The position numbers were made by a program, and so were the translations under genes. Below, piece by piece: positions 1-7,920 of a DNA stretch of 64,000 nt; the stretch's first letter is position 1, and each line of letters opens with the position of its first letter. Source of the stretch: Ulvibacterium sp. (lineage in GTDB: Bacteria; Bacteroidota; Bacteroidia; Flavobacteriales; Flavobacteriaceae); assembly GCF_028285715.1 (NCBI RefSeq), contig NZ_JANQOO010000017.1:124001-188000 (forward strand), written 5' to 3'. The notes beneath the pieces were generated by a model that saw nothing but the letters and a program-made list of their open reading frames with translations, was not told where the DNA came from and made no database searches.

Positions 1-805
1 TGTAGGACATCTCCCCCAGGACAGCTTTCATAACAAATTTTGGGATATTTGGTAGGAGTAAGGGACGATTCAAAACTTTGGCAATTTCCTTTATAAGCTT
101 GTTATTCGTTACCGGATTGGGTCCCACACCATTGTATATGCCCTGTAGTTTATTTTCCACCGCGAACAGGAAAATCCGTGCCAAATCGCGTATGTGTATC
201 CATGATTGCCATTGCTCTCCAGAACCAAATCCAGTTCCGACGTAATTCTTAATGGGCCTGGCCATCTCGGGCAAGGCTCCCCCTTCCTGGGCCATTACCA
301 AACCGATTCGAATTTTGGCCACAGGAAAGTCAAACGAGGTTAATACATCTATTTCTTTTTCCCAAGAGGCAACAACTTCGCCTAAAAAGCTTGGGTCTAC
401 TTCTTTTTCATGCTCAGAATAATAACCGGTCAAGGAAGTGGGATAAATACCGATGGCGGATGCCGAGACGAAGGAAGTGATATGATCCGTATTGATTTTC
501 CGCAAAGCATCGCTCAAGGTCCTTACCGTATTTATTCTACTGGTAAGAATTTCCTTTTTGTAACTAGATGTCCATCTTTTGGAAATACTAGATCCGGCCA
601 AATTTATAATGGCATCCACCTCATGAAGGCTTTCCATATCGATTTCCCCCAAGTTTGGGTTCCAGTAAAACCCCTTGTAATTATCCTTGGTGATAATTTT
701 GTCCTTACTTGTGGTCAAGTAGTTTACTGAAATATTTTGGGAGTGGCAGAGGTCCACAATTTCGCGACCAATCAATCCAGTAGCTCCTGATATCAATACT
801 CTCAT
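1..805 (-). CDS. TIGR01777 family NAD(P)-dependent epimerase (YfcH-like), 3' end cut by window
   Basis: This gene is missing from the ORF track because its stop lies outside the window. Reading the minus strand from the ATG at 805 gives an open frame to the window edge (268 codons). The N-terminus MRVLISGATGLIGREIV carries the GxxGxxG Rossmann signature of extended short-chain dehydrogenase/epimerases. INLAGSSISKRW and SASAIGIYP further on are typical of the TIGR01777/YfcH family, which is about 300 aa, so roughly the last 30 residues are missing. The physiological substrate of the family is not established. The gene stands alone upstream, with about 120 bp to the mnmD stop. The family call is confident; the function is not known. 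Confidence 0.88.
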   Translation of the reverse strand, partial: MRVLISGATGLIGREIVDLCHSQNISVNYLTTSKDKIITKDNYKGFYWNPNLGEIDMESLHEVDAIINLAGSSISKRWTSSYKKEILTSRINTVRTLSDALRKINTDHITSFVSASAIGIYPTSLTGYYSEHEKEVDPSFLGEVVASWEKEIDVLTSFDFPVAKIRIGLVMAQEGGALPEMARPIKNYVGTGFGSGEQWQSWIHIRDLARIFLFAVENKLQGIYNGVGPNPVTNNKLIKEIAKVLNRPLLLPNIPKFVMKAVLGEMSY

Positions 806-932
806 GGTACAAAATTAATTGATTTATTAGGTTATTTGCGCAGATTTAATTAAGGTTTAACAGTGTTGTTTAACGCTATATCACTAATTGGCAGGCTATG
901 GCAAACCGGCACTTCCCTTTGAACAAGGCACC

Positions 933-1595
933 TCAAGGTTTTCTGGCCCTGAGCATTTCACGTTTTCCAGGAGGACCCGGCAGGCGTTCCACAAGAAACC
1001 CAACCGACTGCATGGCCCTACGCACACTGCCTTTGGCTGCGTAAGTGACCAATATACCATCTTTTTTCAGAGACCTGAACATTTTTTTAAACATGGCCTC
1101 GGTCCAAAGCTCGGGTTGCACCCTTGCACCAAAAGCATCAAAATACACTAGATCGAACAAAGCCTGGCTATCTATGTCCAAAAAGTGAATCTGTTTCTTA
1201 TGTAATACAAAGTTGTTTGAAATCCCGTAATCCCTTTCCCATGGGCATTTGTGCATTTTTTCAAAAACGCTTAGCAATTTCTCTGCCTTCAATTCCGTAA
1301 TATAGTTTAACTGCTCCAGTTCCTCAGGCAAAATCGGATGGGCCTCCACCCCTGTATAGTGAACGTTTACACCAGCTTTTTCCGCTTCCATAAAAGTAAT
1401 CAAGGCGTTGAGGGCAGTACCATAACCCATTTCCAAAATGGAGATTGGCCCTCTATTAAAAAGTGAAAGTCCGTTTTTTATGAATACATGGTAAGCCTCT
1501 TGGATGGCACCATGCTTGGAATGGTAGTGCTCATCCCAGCCCTCAAGGTAAATGGTAGTCGAACCATCCGCTGTGGTAACAATCTTTCTTTTCAT
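933..1595 (-). CDS. mnmD: MnmD-like tRNA 5-methylaminomethyl-2-thiouridine methyltransferase
   Basis: The product is the stand-alone SAM-dependent methyltransferase domain (DUF752) that in other bacteria forms the N-terminal half of MnmC and completes mnm5s2U at the wobble base of tRNAs. The family hallmarks are visible: ILEMGYGTALNAL (SAM loop), DLVYFDAFGARVQPELW (catalytic Asp region), and the C-terminal GILVTYAAKGSVRR and PGPPGKREMLRA. The track start is a GTG at 1607; the ATG at 1595 (MKRKIVTT) fits better and gives 220 aa, normal for the family. The MnmC oxidase domain is absent, which is usual in Bacteroidota. The gene is flanked by same-strand genes but spaced by more than 90 bp, so it may be monocistronic. 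Confidence 0.9.
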   Translation of the reverse strand: MKRKIVTTADGSTTIYLEGWDEHYHSKHGAIQEAYHVFIKNGLSLFNRGPISILEMGYGTALNALITFMEAEKAGVNVHYTGVEAHPILPEELEQLNYITELKAEKLLSVFEKMHKCPWERDYGISNNFVLHKKQIHFLDIDSQALFDLVYFDAFGARVQPELWTEAMFKKMFRSLKKDGILVTYAAKGSVRRAMQSVGFLVERLPGPPGKREMLRARKP

Positions 1596-1689
1596 TCTGT
1601 TGGCCACAATACTAAAGTACCGACATTATGAAGATGAGAGGAATAGCCCTCTTTGAAATAAGAAATTCCATAGTAGGGTTTCCTTTAAA

Positions 1690-2193
1690 TCAATCTTTTA
1701 ACAAAACCCCGACAGCCTCAAAACCATAAGCTTTTAGAGGTTCCGATATGCTTTCGATTTGCTTTTCCGATTTCCCGCCATCCCTTGCAAAATGTTTTTG
1801 ATCGGCCACACTTATTTCCTCAACAAATGCAGTTCCACTCACCACAACTTCCTTTCCGATAATATCTTTTGGGACAAAAAAACCGTAATCCTTAAAACGA
1901 ACCATAGTTTCGCTATTTTCCCTAAGTCGAAGCTTCATCCAACATCCTTTTACCTTACAAACATCTGTGACCGTTGCCCTAAATTTGGTCTCCAAGGAAT
2001 CCGTGTGCGACAAAGTCTGGTATCTGATATCCATTTCTTTATCGGAAATTGCTCCATTCGCTACTATTTCACTTCCAAATACAAGTTGCTTTTGATCCTC
2101 TCCGTTGCTCTTTTCCATAACTTCTTGGGCATTTTGCGAATAACCTACCCCATATAGCATCAAAAAAGCGACTAAAATGTTAAATCCTTTCAT
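1690..2193 (-). CDS. DUF4920 domain secreted protein
   Basis: This is a 167-aa exported protein of the DUF4920 family. The track ORF begins at 2271, but MKGFNILVAFLMLYGVGYSQ at 2193 is an obvious signal peptide, so I take that start. The mature part has KVKGCWMKLRLRENSETMVRFKDYGFFVPKDI, the family's most recognisable block, with a CW pair and a predicted OB-like beta fold. Function is unknown. It is divergently transcribed from ilvE with about 106 bp between the starts, so the two share a promoter region. The family assignment is fairly sure; the role is open. Confidence 0.8.
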   Translation of the reverse strand: MKGFNILVAFLMLYGVGYSQNAQEVMEKSNGEDQKQLVFGSEIVANGAISDKEMDIRYQTLSHTDSLETKFRATVTDVCKVKGCWMKLRLRENSETMVRFKDYGFFVPKDIIGKEVVVSGTAFVEEISVADQKHFARDGGKSEKQIESISEPLKAYGFEAVGVLLKD

Positions 2194-2299
2194 TTCTAAT
2201 AAAAATTGATTTGCTTCTACAAAGAAGATCAATTTTGGACGAAAAAAGAAGACCTGATACAGAGAAATCACTAATTTTATAGTTTAAAGTTTTATCAAA

Positions 2300-3367
2300 A
2301 TGATTGGTACGGCCCAGAAAATTGTGATAGAGAAAACCAAAAACTCTAGAATTACCTCGGTAGATTTTGACAATCTTCCCTTTGGAAGTGTATTCTCCGA
2401 CCATATGCTGGTCTGTGATTATAGAAATGGCGCTTGGGAAGCACCAAAAATTATGCCCTACCAACCCATAAGCCTGGATCCTTCCGCTAAAATCTTTCAT
2501 TACGGACAATCCATTTTTGAGGGAATGAAAGCATACAAGGATAAGGACAACAGTATATGGCTATTTCGGCCTGAGGATAATTACAAACGTCTGAACATTT
2601 CCTCAAAGCGTATGGCAATGCCGGAACTCCCCAAAGAGTACTTCATGGATGGTTTAAAGGCCCTTTTACAGTTGGACAAGGATTGGATCCCACAGTCGGA
2701 AGGTAGTTCCTTATATATCCGTCCGTTCATTTTTGCCTCTGGCCAAGGCTTTCATGCCTCCCCGGCAGATGAATACAAGTTTATCATTGCCACGGCACCT
2801 TCGGGTGCTTACTTCACGTCGGGAAAGGTGAAGGTGCTTATAGAGGAAACCTATTCAAGGGCCGCCAATGGAGGTGTTGGCTTTGCCAAGGCTGGTGGAA
2901 ATTATGCCGGGCAATTTTATCCGACGCAGCTTGCCGTAGAAAAAGGATACCAACAAGTCATCTGGACCGACGACAATACGCATGAATATATCGAAGAGGC
3001 CGGGGCCATGAATATTTTTGTCCGCATTAATGATACCCTGATTACCGGACCGATCAGTGACCGCATATTGGATGGAATTACTCGAAAGAGCATTTTAGAA
3101 ATAGCCCAACGCGAAGGTATTCCTGCGGAGGTTCGAAAACTTGCGGTCAAAGAAGTAGTGGAGGCTGCCAAAAACGGAACCTTAAAAGAGATGTTCGGTG
3201 CCGGCACGGCTGCCGTTGTCTCGCCTATCGCCACCTTTGGTTATCGCGGCGTGGATTACGATCTTCCCGAACTAGAGGAGAGCTATGCTTCAAAATTCAA
3301 AAAACATATTACAAATATTCAATACAATCGTTCCGAGGATTCTTTTGGATGGCGTTTTAAGGTATAG
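2300..3367 (+). CDS. ilvE: Branched-chain amino acid aminotransferase
   Basis: This PLP-dependent fold-type IV transaminase interconverts Leu/Ile/Val and their 2-oxo acids with 2-oxoglutarate. At 355 aa it belongs to the longer, eukaryote-like BCAT group. Visible landmarks are YGQSIFEGMKAYK near the N-terminus, LYIRPFIFASGQG, GVGFAKAGGNYAG containing the PLP-binding lysine, EEAGAMNIFV, and GPISDRILDGITRKSILEIA near the phosphate cup. A GxGT-like FGAGTAAVVSP stretch follows. The ATG at 2300 is well placed for the domain. It is a single gene, divergent from the DUF4920 gene and convergent with the MazG-like gene. Confidence 0.96.
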   Translation: MIGTAQKIVIEKTKNSRITSVDFDNLPFGSVFSDHMLVCDYRNGAWEAPKIMPYQPISLDPSAKIFHYGQSIFEGMKAYKDKDNSIWLFRPEDNYKRLNISSKRMAMPELPKEYFMDGLKALLQLDKDWIPQSEGSSLYIRPFIFASGQGFHASPADEYKFIIATAPSGAYFTSGKVKVLIEETYSRAANGGVGFAKAGGNYAGQFYPTQLAVEKGYQQVIWTDDNTHEYIEEAGAMNIFVRINDTLITGPISDRILDGITRKSILEIAQREGIPAEVRKLAVKEVVEAAKNGTLKEMFGAGTAAVVSPIATFGYRGVDYDLPELEESYASKFKKHITNIQYNRSEDSFGWRFKV

Positions 3368-3444
3368 GTTACAAAACTTAAGTACACCATAGATTACTTT
3401 AGAAAACCGGAGATAGGTGTTTTTAGAAGTCCTTCAGTTCTAGG

Positions 3445-3831
3445 TTAACTGTCCAAAACCCCTTGAATATCAGGTTTAAAGTAGTTGGGGCCCTTGAGTA
3501 CTTTGCCATCTTCGCGATAAATTGGTTTCCCATCGGCTCCGAGTTTACTCATGTTACTGCGTTGTATTTCCTCAAATACCTCTTCTATTTTGTGCTGCAT
3601 ACCGTGTTCCAAAATGGTGCCGCAAAGAATATAGAGCATATCGCCCAAGGCATCGGCCACCTCGGCTAAATTACCCTCATTGGCAGCTTCCAAATATTCC
3701 CGGTTTTCCTCGTCCATAAGATTAAACCTGAGCAGGTTCTTTTCTACACCCAAATTGGCTTTCATGGTCTGGGAAACTCCCAGACCAAATGACTTATGGA
3801 ATTGTTCTACCGCACCGATTTTGCTTTTCAT
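3445..3831 (-). CDS. MazG-like / PRA-PH type nucleoside triphosphate pyrophosphohydrolase
   Basis: A 128-aa all-alpha NTP pyrophosphohydrolase. The metal-binding acidic helices are visible as DEENREYLEAANEGN and EVADALGDMLYILCGT, matching the EExxE...ExxD pattern of the superfamily. The C-terminal half (MSKLGADGKPIYREDGKVLKGPNY) is typical of the small phosphoribosyl-ATP pyrophosphohydrolase-like proteins found in phage and bacteria. A likely role is hydrolysis of non-canonical NTPs; the substrate cannot be told from sequence. It converges with ilvE and diverges from the small membrane gene at 3873. Confidence 0.85.
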   Translation of the reverse strand: MKSKIGAVEQFHKSFGLGVSQTMKANLGVEKNLLRFNLMDEENREYLEAANEGNLAEVADALGDMLYILCGTILEHGMQHKIEEVFEEIQRSNMSKLGADGKPIYREDGKVLKGPNYFKPDIQGVLDS

Positions 3832-3872
3832 TCTTATACTTTTTAGGTTAGATTTGCATAAAAATACGGCAT

Positions 3873-4061
3873 ATGTTCAGCACTGGGCAAGTGATTTTTG
3901 CGTTACTTTTCATCATTTTATTCACCATTCTCATTATTAAATCATACAAAAAGGATAAAAAGTTACATCTCAAGAATTACAAGGGAGTGCAGTGGGTGGC
4001 AATTGGTTTCGCAGTATTCATAATAATTCTTTTTTGTATCAAGTTCTTTCTTAAAAATTAG
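3873..4061 (+). CDS. Small two-helix membrane protein
   Basis: A 62-aa ORF with two clear hydrophobic segments, GQVIFALLFIILFTILIIKSY and WVAIGFAVFIIILFCIKFFLKN. A basic linker (KSYKKDKKLHLKNYKG) between them suggests a helical hairpin with a cytoplasmic loop. Nothing enzymatic is visible and I do not recognise a family name. Plausible coding reasons: it fills the gap between two divergent or co-directional genes, starts with ATG, and has flavobacterial codon use. Function unknown. Confidence 0.7.
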   Translation: MFSTGQVIFALLFIILFTILIIKSYKKDKKLHLKNYKGVQWVAIGFAVFIIILFCIKFFLKN

Positions 4062-4202
4062 CTCTGAAAATTGGTATAGTTACAAAAAAGGTATCTTCTG
4101 ACAACATTTTGTCCATTTTCTTCGTTTAAAACAACAAATGAAGTAATTTTGCGTTAGCCATAATGTAACTCAATGATAACATTCAAAAGCGGGCAATTTT
4201 AA

Positions 4203-4382
4203 ATGACGACTTTTTTCACCATATTGTTTGTCTTAATCGGAGTAAATGCATTAATGATGATTTTTAGTCTTGGTACTTTTAATAAAGGAATGAAAAAATC
4301 GAAACGTAATGCCAAGACTTCCGCTGCTTCAGAAATTTATCCCATAAATTCGCTCTCCTCCAAGTATAAGAAAGCCGTTTAG
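4203..4382 (+). CDS. Small single-span membrane protein (59 aa, not in ORF track)
   Basis: Read directly from the sequence: the ATG at 4203 opens 59 codons ending TAG at 4382. It begins MTTFFTILFVLIGVNALMM, an N-terminal transmembrane or signal-anchor helix, followed by FSLGTFNKGMKKSKRN and a polar Ser/Lys-rich tail. It ends 16 bp before the crcB ATG and is therefore probably co-transcribed with it. It was missed by the track because it is under 60 codons. Such short anchor proteins are common in Flavobacteriia; no function is known to me. Confidence 0.65.
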   Translation: MTTFFTILFVLIGVNALMMIFSLGTFNKGMKKSKRNAKTSAASEIYPINSLSSKYKKAV

Positions 4383-4398
4383 TTTTTTACCTTTGGGT

Positions 4399-4770
4399 AT
4401 GAAACAACTTCTTCTTGTTTTTCTGGGAGGTGGTATTGGGAGCATGCTCAGATTCGTTATCTCACGAATATTCAACAATTATTTTCAGTACTTTTTTTTA
4501 GGGACTTTCTTGGTCAATATCATAGGTTGTTTACTTATAGGTATTGTTTTAGGCCTATCTTTTAAAGGCAATTATCTTACACAAAATCAAATATTGGTGT
4601 TGGCCACAGGTTTCTGCGGTGGTTTCACCACATTCTCCGCTTTCGCCTTTGAAAAACACTCTCTTCTCAGTTCAGGAGAACTCCTATACTTCCTGTTATA
4701 CACCTTATCCAGCATCGTTTTCGGTATCGTTGCCATCGCTTTGGGATTGTGGTCGGTCAAATTGTTATAA
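4399..4770 (+). CDS. crcB: CrcB/Fluc fluoride ion channel
   Basis: A four-helix membrane protein of 123 aa exporting fluoride as an antiparallel dimer. Family motifs visible are GGGIGSMLRFVISR at the N-terminus, GTFLVNIIGCLLIG (the conserved GTxxVN of helix 2) and GFCGGFTTFSAFAFE (GxxGGxTTFS, with the phenylalanines and the Thr/Ser lining the pore). The track start at 4393 is a TTG; the ATG at 4399 gives the standard N-terminus. The expected fluoride riboswitch is not evident in the short upstream region, where the 59-aa gene ends 16 bp away. Confidence 0.93.
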   Translation: MKQLLLVFLGGGIGSMLRFVISRIFNNYFQYFFLGTFLVNIIGCLLIGIVLGLSFKGNYLTQNQILVLATGFCGGFTTFSAFAFEKHSLLSSGELLYFLLYTLSSIVFGIVAIALGLWSVKLL

Positions 4771-4942
4771 ATATAACAAAACATCAATTCCATTATCGTT
4801 ATTCAACATTTTACTTGATTTTAAGCTATTCTTTGAGGATTTATTAAAAATATCTCACTTTTTTAAAATTTATTTCAAAAAACCTCAGACCACCTAGGGT
4901 TTACCAATTCAAATTTTCATTTTTAAGCTATTATTTAGAACA

Positions 4943-5016
4943 TACCCATAAAATATATGGGGTTAAATTAATATACTCATAAAAATTAGCAGTATACCCC
5001 CTCTTTTTTTGGGGTT
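4943..5016. promoter_or_regulatory. Two tandem TACCC-N11-GGGGT operator-like palindromes upstream of glnK
   Basis: Palindrome 1 is TACCC (4943-4947) and GGGGT (4959-4963) with 11 bp between. Palindrome 2 is TACCC (4995-4999) and GGGGT (5011-5015), again with 11 bp between. Both lie upstream of the glnK -7 element at 5033. The same half-sites with the same spacing occur before the glutamine synthetase II gene at 32901. The G/C blocks stand out in very AT-rich DNA. The arrangement suggests two sites for a dimeric regulator of nitrogen genes. The protein that binds is not identified. Confidence 0.6.
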
Positions 5017-5040
5017 ATGATTTTTTTAACAATATATTTG
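5009..5040 (+). promoter_or_regulatory. Bacteroidota-type promoter of glnK-amtB
   Basis: TATATTTG at 5033-5040 matches the TAnnTTTG -7 element of the Bacteroidota primary sigma factor. A TTG at 5009-5011 lies 21 bp upstream, as expected for the -33 element, and overlaps the operator palindrome at 4995-5016. The glnK ATG follows 24 bp after the -7 box. Overlap of the -33 region with an operator would suit direct control of polymerase binding. Confidence 0.6.
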
Positions 5041-5064
5041 GCAGTATAAATAATTAAATCAACA

Positions 5065-5403
5065 ATGAAACAAGTCGAAGCAATTATCAGAAAATCCAAA
5101 TTTGATGATGTCAAGGATGCATTACATCAAATAGAGGTCAACTTCTTTAGTTACTGGGACGTAACTGGGGTTGGAAATGAAAAACAAGGACATGTATATC
5201 GAGGTATTTCCTATAGTACCACTGATATACAGAGAAGGTACCTATCTATAGTGGTATCGGATGAGTTTTTGGAACGAACGGTGAACGCCATCTTGGAATC
5301 GGCCTATACAGGTAATGTAGGGGACGGTAAAATATTTGTCTCCGAGGTCATAGAGGCCTACAGGATACGCACCAAGGAAAATGGACAGGCGGGAATAAAC
5401 TAA
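5065..5403 (+). CDS. glnK: P-II family nitrogen regulatory protein
   Basis: A 112-aa trimeric P-II signal protein sensing 2-oxoglutarate and ATP/ADP and gating the ammonium channel. The signatures are an N-terminal MKQVEAIIRKSKFDDVKDAL strand-helix, a T-loop with YRGISY (Tyr50 corresponds to the uridylylatable Tyr51 of enteric GlnB/GlnK), and the B-loop TGNVGDGKIFV for nucleotide binding. Compared with the enteric loop GHTELYRG, this T-loop reads GHVYRG, two residues shorter. The gene sits 28 bp before amtB, the classical glnK-amtB pair. Confidence 0.95.
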   Translation: MKQVEAIIRKSKFDDVKDALHQIEVNFFSYWDVTGVGNEKQGHVYRGISYSTTDIQRRYLSIVVSDEFLERTVNAILESAYTGNVGDGKIFVSEVIEAYRIRTKENGQAGIN

Positions 5404-5431
5404 ACTAAAAACTAACTAAACGAATTATAAA

Positions 5432-6664
5432 ATGGACGCAGGATTATTTACAGCAAATAATGTATGGATGATGTTGGCTACGGCCTTGGTATTTTTCATG
5501 CATACGGGTTTTGCCTTTCTGGAGATTGGCTTGACCCGACAAAAGAATACGATTAATATTCTTTTCAAGAATATTTTCATTATTACAGTGGGCCTTTTGC
5601 TTTACTACGCATGGGGTTTCAATTTAATGTATCCCGGTTTTGAGGATGGGGATTCAGGTTTTCTAAAATTCGCAGGTTTTGGAATAGGGGCTCCTGAAGG
5701 TGGCATGACTCCGGACTATGCGGATGGAGGATATACTTGGTGGACTGATTTCCTCTTCCAGGGGATGTTCGCGGCCACAGCGGCTACAATAGTATCAGGA
5801 GCCGTTGCCGAACGTATCAAAATCGGTTCTTTTATGATTTTTACCGTAATCTATGTCGGATTGGTTTATCCAATAGTTGGAGCATGGAAATGGGGTGGTG
5901 GTTTCTTGGATTCCTGGGGTTTCTATGACTTTGCAGGGTCTACATTGGTACATTCTGTTGGAGGATGGGCCGCATTAGTAGCTATAGCCCTATTAGGTGC
6001 TAGAATAGGTAAATTTGGGGATGACGGAAAACCCAAGGCCATTCCTGGCCATAGTATACCTATGGCTACTGCCGGTGTTCTTATTCTGTGGTTAGGTTGG
6101 TTCGGATTTAATGGAGGGTCCGTGCTTTCAGCAGACCCGGAATTAACTTCCTTGGTCTTAGTTACCACATGTTTGGCCGCAGCGGCCGGTGGAGTGGGTG
6201 CATTTTTCCTTTCTACGGTTCTCTATAAAAATTTGGACTTGACTATGTTCCTTAATGGAATACTTGGCGGATTGGTAGGTATAACCGCAGGAGCAGACCT
6301 TATGTCCCCCAACGAAGCGGTGGTTATCGGTTTTATCGCCGGCCTTATCATCGTGGGCGGTGTAGCCCTCATCGATAAACTAAAGTTGGACGACCCTGTA
6401 GGTGCAGTTACCGTTCACTTAATCTGCGGTATCTGGGGAACATTGGCCGTAGGTATCTTTGGGTCTATGGCCGGGGGTGGTCAATTTATGACCCAATTGT
6501 ACGGTGTACTTATCATTGGAGCATTCTGTGTGGTGACTTCCCTAATTATTCTGGGTGCACTAAAAGCCATTATGGGTCTGAGGGTATCCAAAGAAGAAGA
6601 AGTAGAGGGCTTGGATATTCACGAACATGGAATGGACGCTTATCCCGATTTTACAAATGACTAA
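5432..6664 (+). CDS. amtB: Ammonium transporter AmtB
   Basis: A 410-aa Amt/MEP/Rh family channel with about eleven hydrophobic helices. The twin histidines of the conduction pore are in STLVHSVGGWAAL and AVTVHLICGIWGTLAVG. The signature GAVAERIKIGSFMIF and the WxxWG-type GAWKWGGGF block are present. The N-terminus is short, without a cleaved signal, as in many Bacteroidota Amts. Coupled to glnK upstream and a porin gene downstream, it should import ammonium under P-II control when nitrogen is scarce. A perfect 10-bp hairpin follows the stop codon. Confidence 0.97.
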   Translation: MDAGLFTANNVWMMLATALVFFMHTGFAFLEIGLTRQKNTINILFKNIFIITVGLLLYYAWGFNLMYPGFEDGDSGFLKFAGFGIGAPEGGMTPDYADGGYTWWTDFLFQGMFAATAATIVSGAVAERIKIGSFMIFTVIYVGLVYPIVGAWKWGGGFLDSWGFYDFAGSTLVHSVGGWAALVAIALLGARIGKFGDDGKPKAIPGHSIPMATAGVLILWLGWFGFNGGSVLSADPELTSLVLVTTCLAAAAGGVGAFFLSTVLYKNLDLTMFLNGILGGLVGITAGADLMSPNEAVVIGFIAGLIIVGGVALIDKLKLDDPVGAVTVHLICGIWGTLAVGIFGSMAGGGQFMTQLYGVLIIGAFCVVTSLIILGALKAIMGLRVSKEEEVEGLDIHEHGMDAYPDFTND

Positions 6665-6680
6665 TTAAAATGAGAAGGAA

Positions 6681-6706
6681 ACGGAGCGTTTGGCAGAACG
6701 CTCCGT
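6681..6706 (+). terminator. 10-bp perfect hairpin between amtB and the porin gene
   Basis: ACGGAGCGTT (6681-6690), a 6-nt loop TGGCAG, then AACGCTCCGT (6697-6706). No U-run follows, so it is more likely an intercistronic stem that limits read-through or stabilises the amtB mRNA than a full terminator. It would set a lower porin-to-transporter ratio within a shared transcript. Confidence 0.55.
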
Positions 6707-6781
6707 TACTAAAACCTTCTTCAAAAAGTTTAAATCATCATCAAATATAAAATCCCTATGGGATGTTTAAAATCTAAACTT

Positions 6782-7846
6782 ATGAAAACGATTACAAATA
6801 CAAATTTCGTAAAAAATATAGTTCTTTTGGCCATTATGCTTGTTGGAGTAGTATCTTTTGCCCAGGAGGATGACGAAGAAGAAAAGAAATTCTCCTTTAG
6901 TGGAACGGTGGATGCCTATTACAGAGCCAATCTCAACTCTGCAAACTCAGGGGAAAATTACTCGGCCCCAGGTAGTTCATTTGCAAATTTACCCGGTTTT
7001 GCCTTAGGTATGGCCAACGTAATTGCCTCTTATGAAGGAGAAAAAGTAGGTTTTGTGGCTGATTTGGTCTTTGGACCACGGGGTACGGATGCCGTTTTTG
7101 CCTCTCCAATGTATTCAGCTACGGGAGATATCGTCAACCAATTATATGCTTACTGGAACGTTAGTGAATCAGTGACATTGACCTTTGGTAACTTCAACAC
7201 CTTTTTAGGCTATGAAGTAATTTCGCCTTCAGCAAACTTTAATTACAGCACCTCTTATTTATTCTCTTACGGGCCTTTTAGCCATACGGGGTTAAAAGCC
7301 GATTTTGCATTGTCCGATGATTTTAGTTTAATGTTGGCCATAATGAACCCGACCGACTTGACGGAATTTAATCCGGTGGGTCAGTATGCTTATGGTGTGC
7401 AATTGGGCTATAGCGACCAATATCTCAACTTACTTATAGACAATGGTTCTTTTGAGGTAGATTACACAGGAGGGTTTAATCTTTCCGACGACTTCTTCTT
7501 GGGTATAAACGCCGCCTATTTTAGTGGTGATGAGGATGACGGAATCGGAGATTTTGCCGGTGTAGCTCTTTATCCTCAATTGGCAACTTCCGAAAACTTT
7601 ACTATTGGGCTAAGAGGGGAGTATTTTATGGAGACCGACTTCTTTGGTGCGATCGGTGCAAATGATGCCGATGGGGATGCTAGTGTTTTTGCAGTCACAT
7701 TAACAGGTAGTGCCACCATAGGCGACTTAATCCTTAAGCCAGAACTACGTTTGGACAGCGCATCCGAAGAGCCATTTTTGGACTCGGACGGAGAACCTAT
7801 AAGCAGCCTGTCTTCTTTTGTACTAGCAGCTATCTATCAATTTTAA
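6782..7846 (+). CDS. Outer-membrane beta-barrel porin (BBP2/OmpL-like) linked to ammonium transport
   Basis: A 354-aa outer membrane barrel. The track start at 6758 adds eight residues before the real signal peptide MKTITNTNFVKNIVLLAIMLVGVVSFA, so I take the ATG at 6782. The mature protein opens with an acidic stretch (EDDEEEKKFSFSG) and then alternating amphipathic strands such as GTVDAYYRANLN and TLTFGNFNTFLGYEVISP, ending in a terminal Phe (AIYQF), the usual barrel C-terminus. It resembles the pfam07642 putative beta-barrel porin-2 family. Its position after glnK-amtB suggests outer-membrane permeation of ammonium or another nitrogen source; that is inference. Confidence 0.8.
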   Translation: MKTITNTNFVKNIVLLAIMLVGVVSFAQEDDEEEKKFSFSGTVDAYYRANLNSANSGENYSAPGSSFANLPGFALGMANVIASYEGEKVGFVADLVFGPRGTDAVFASPMYSATGDIVNQLYAYWNVSESVTLTFGNFNTFLGYEVISPSANFNYSTSYLFSYGPFSHTGLKADFALSDDFSLMLAIMNPTDLTEFNPVGQYAYGVQLGYSDQYLNLLIDNGSFEVDYTGGFNLSDDFFLGINAAYFSGDEDDGIGDFAGVALYPQLATSENFTIGLRGEYFMETDFFGAIGANDADGDASVFAVTLTGSATIGDLILKPELRLDSASEEPFLDSDGEPISSLSSFVLAAIYQF

Positions 7847-7891
7847 TCACTTAATTGGTTGATTTATTTATATATTTCGAGCAATCGAAGG

Positions 7892-7920
7892 CCCCGGCAG
7901 CAATGTCGGGGTTCTTTTAT
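7892..7920 (+). terminator. Rho-independent terminator of the nitrogen operon
   Basis: CCCCGGCA (7892-7899), loop GCAA, TGTCGGGG (7904-7911) with one G-T pair, followed by TTCTTTTATTT. It lies 45 bp after the porin stop and closes the glnK-amtB-porin operon. It also sits between two convergent genes and reaches into the last codons of the minus-strand DUF1684 gene. Confidence 0.8.

Noticed and set aside
888-1151. 87-aa plus ORF in the mnmD region
   Set aside because: Antisense to mnmD in a shadow frame; mnmD has family motifs along its whole length.
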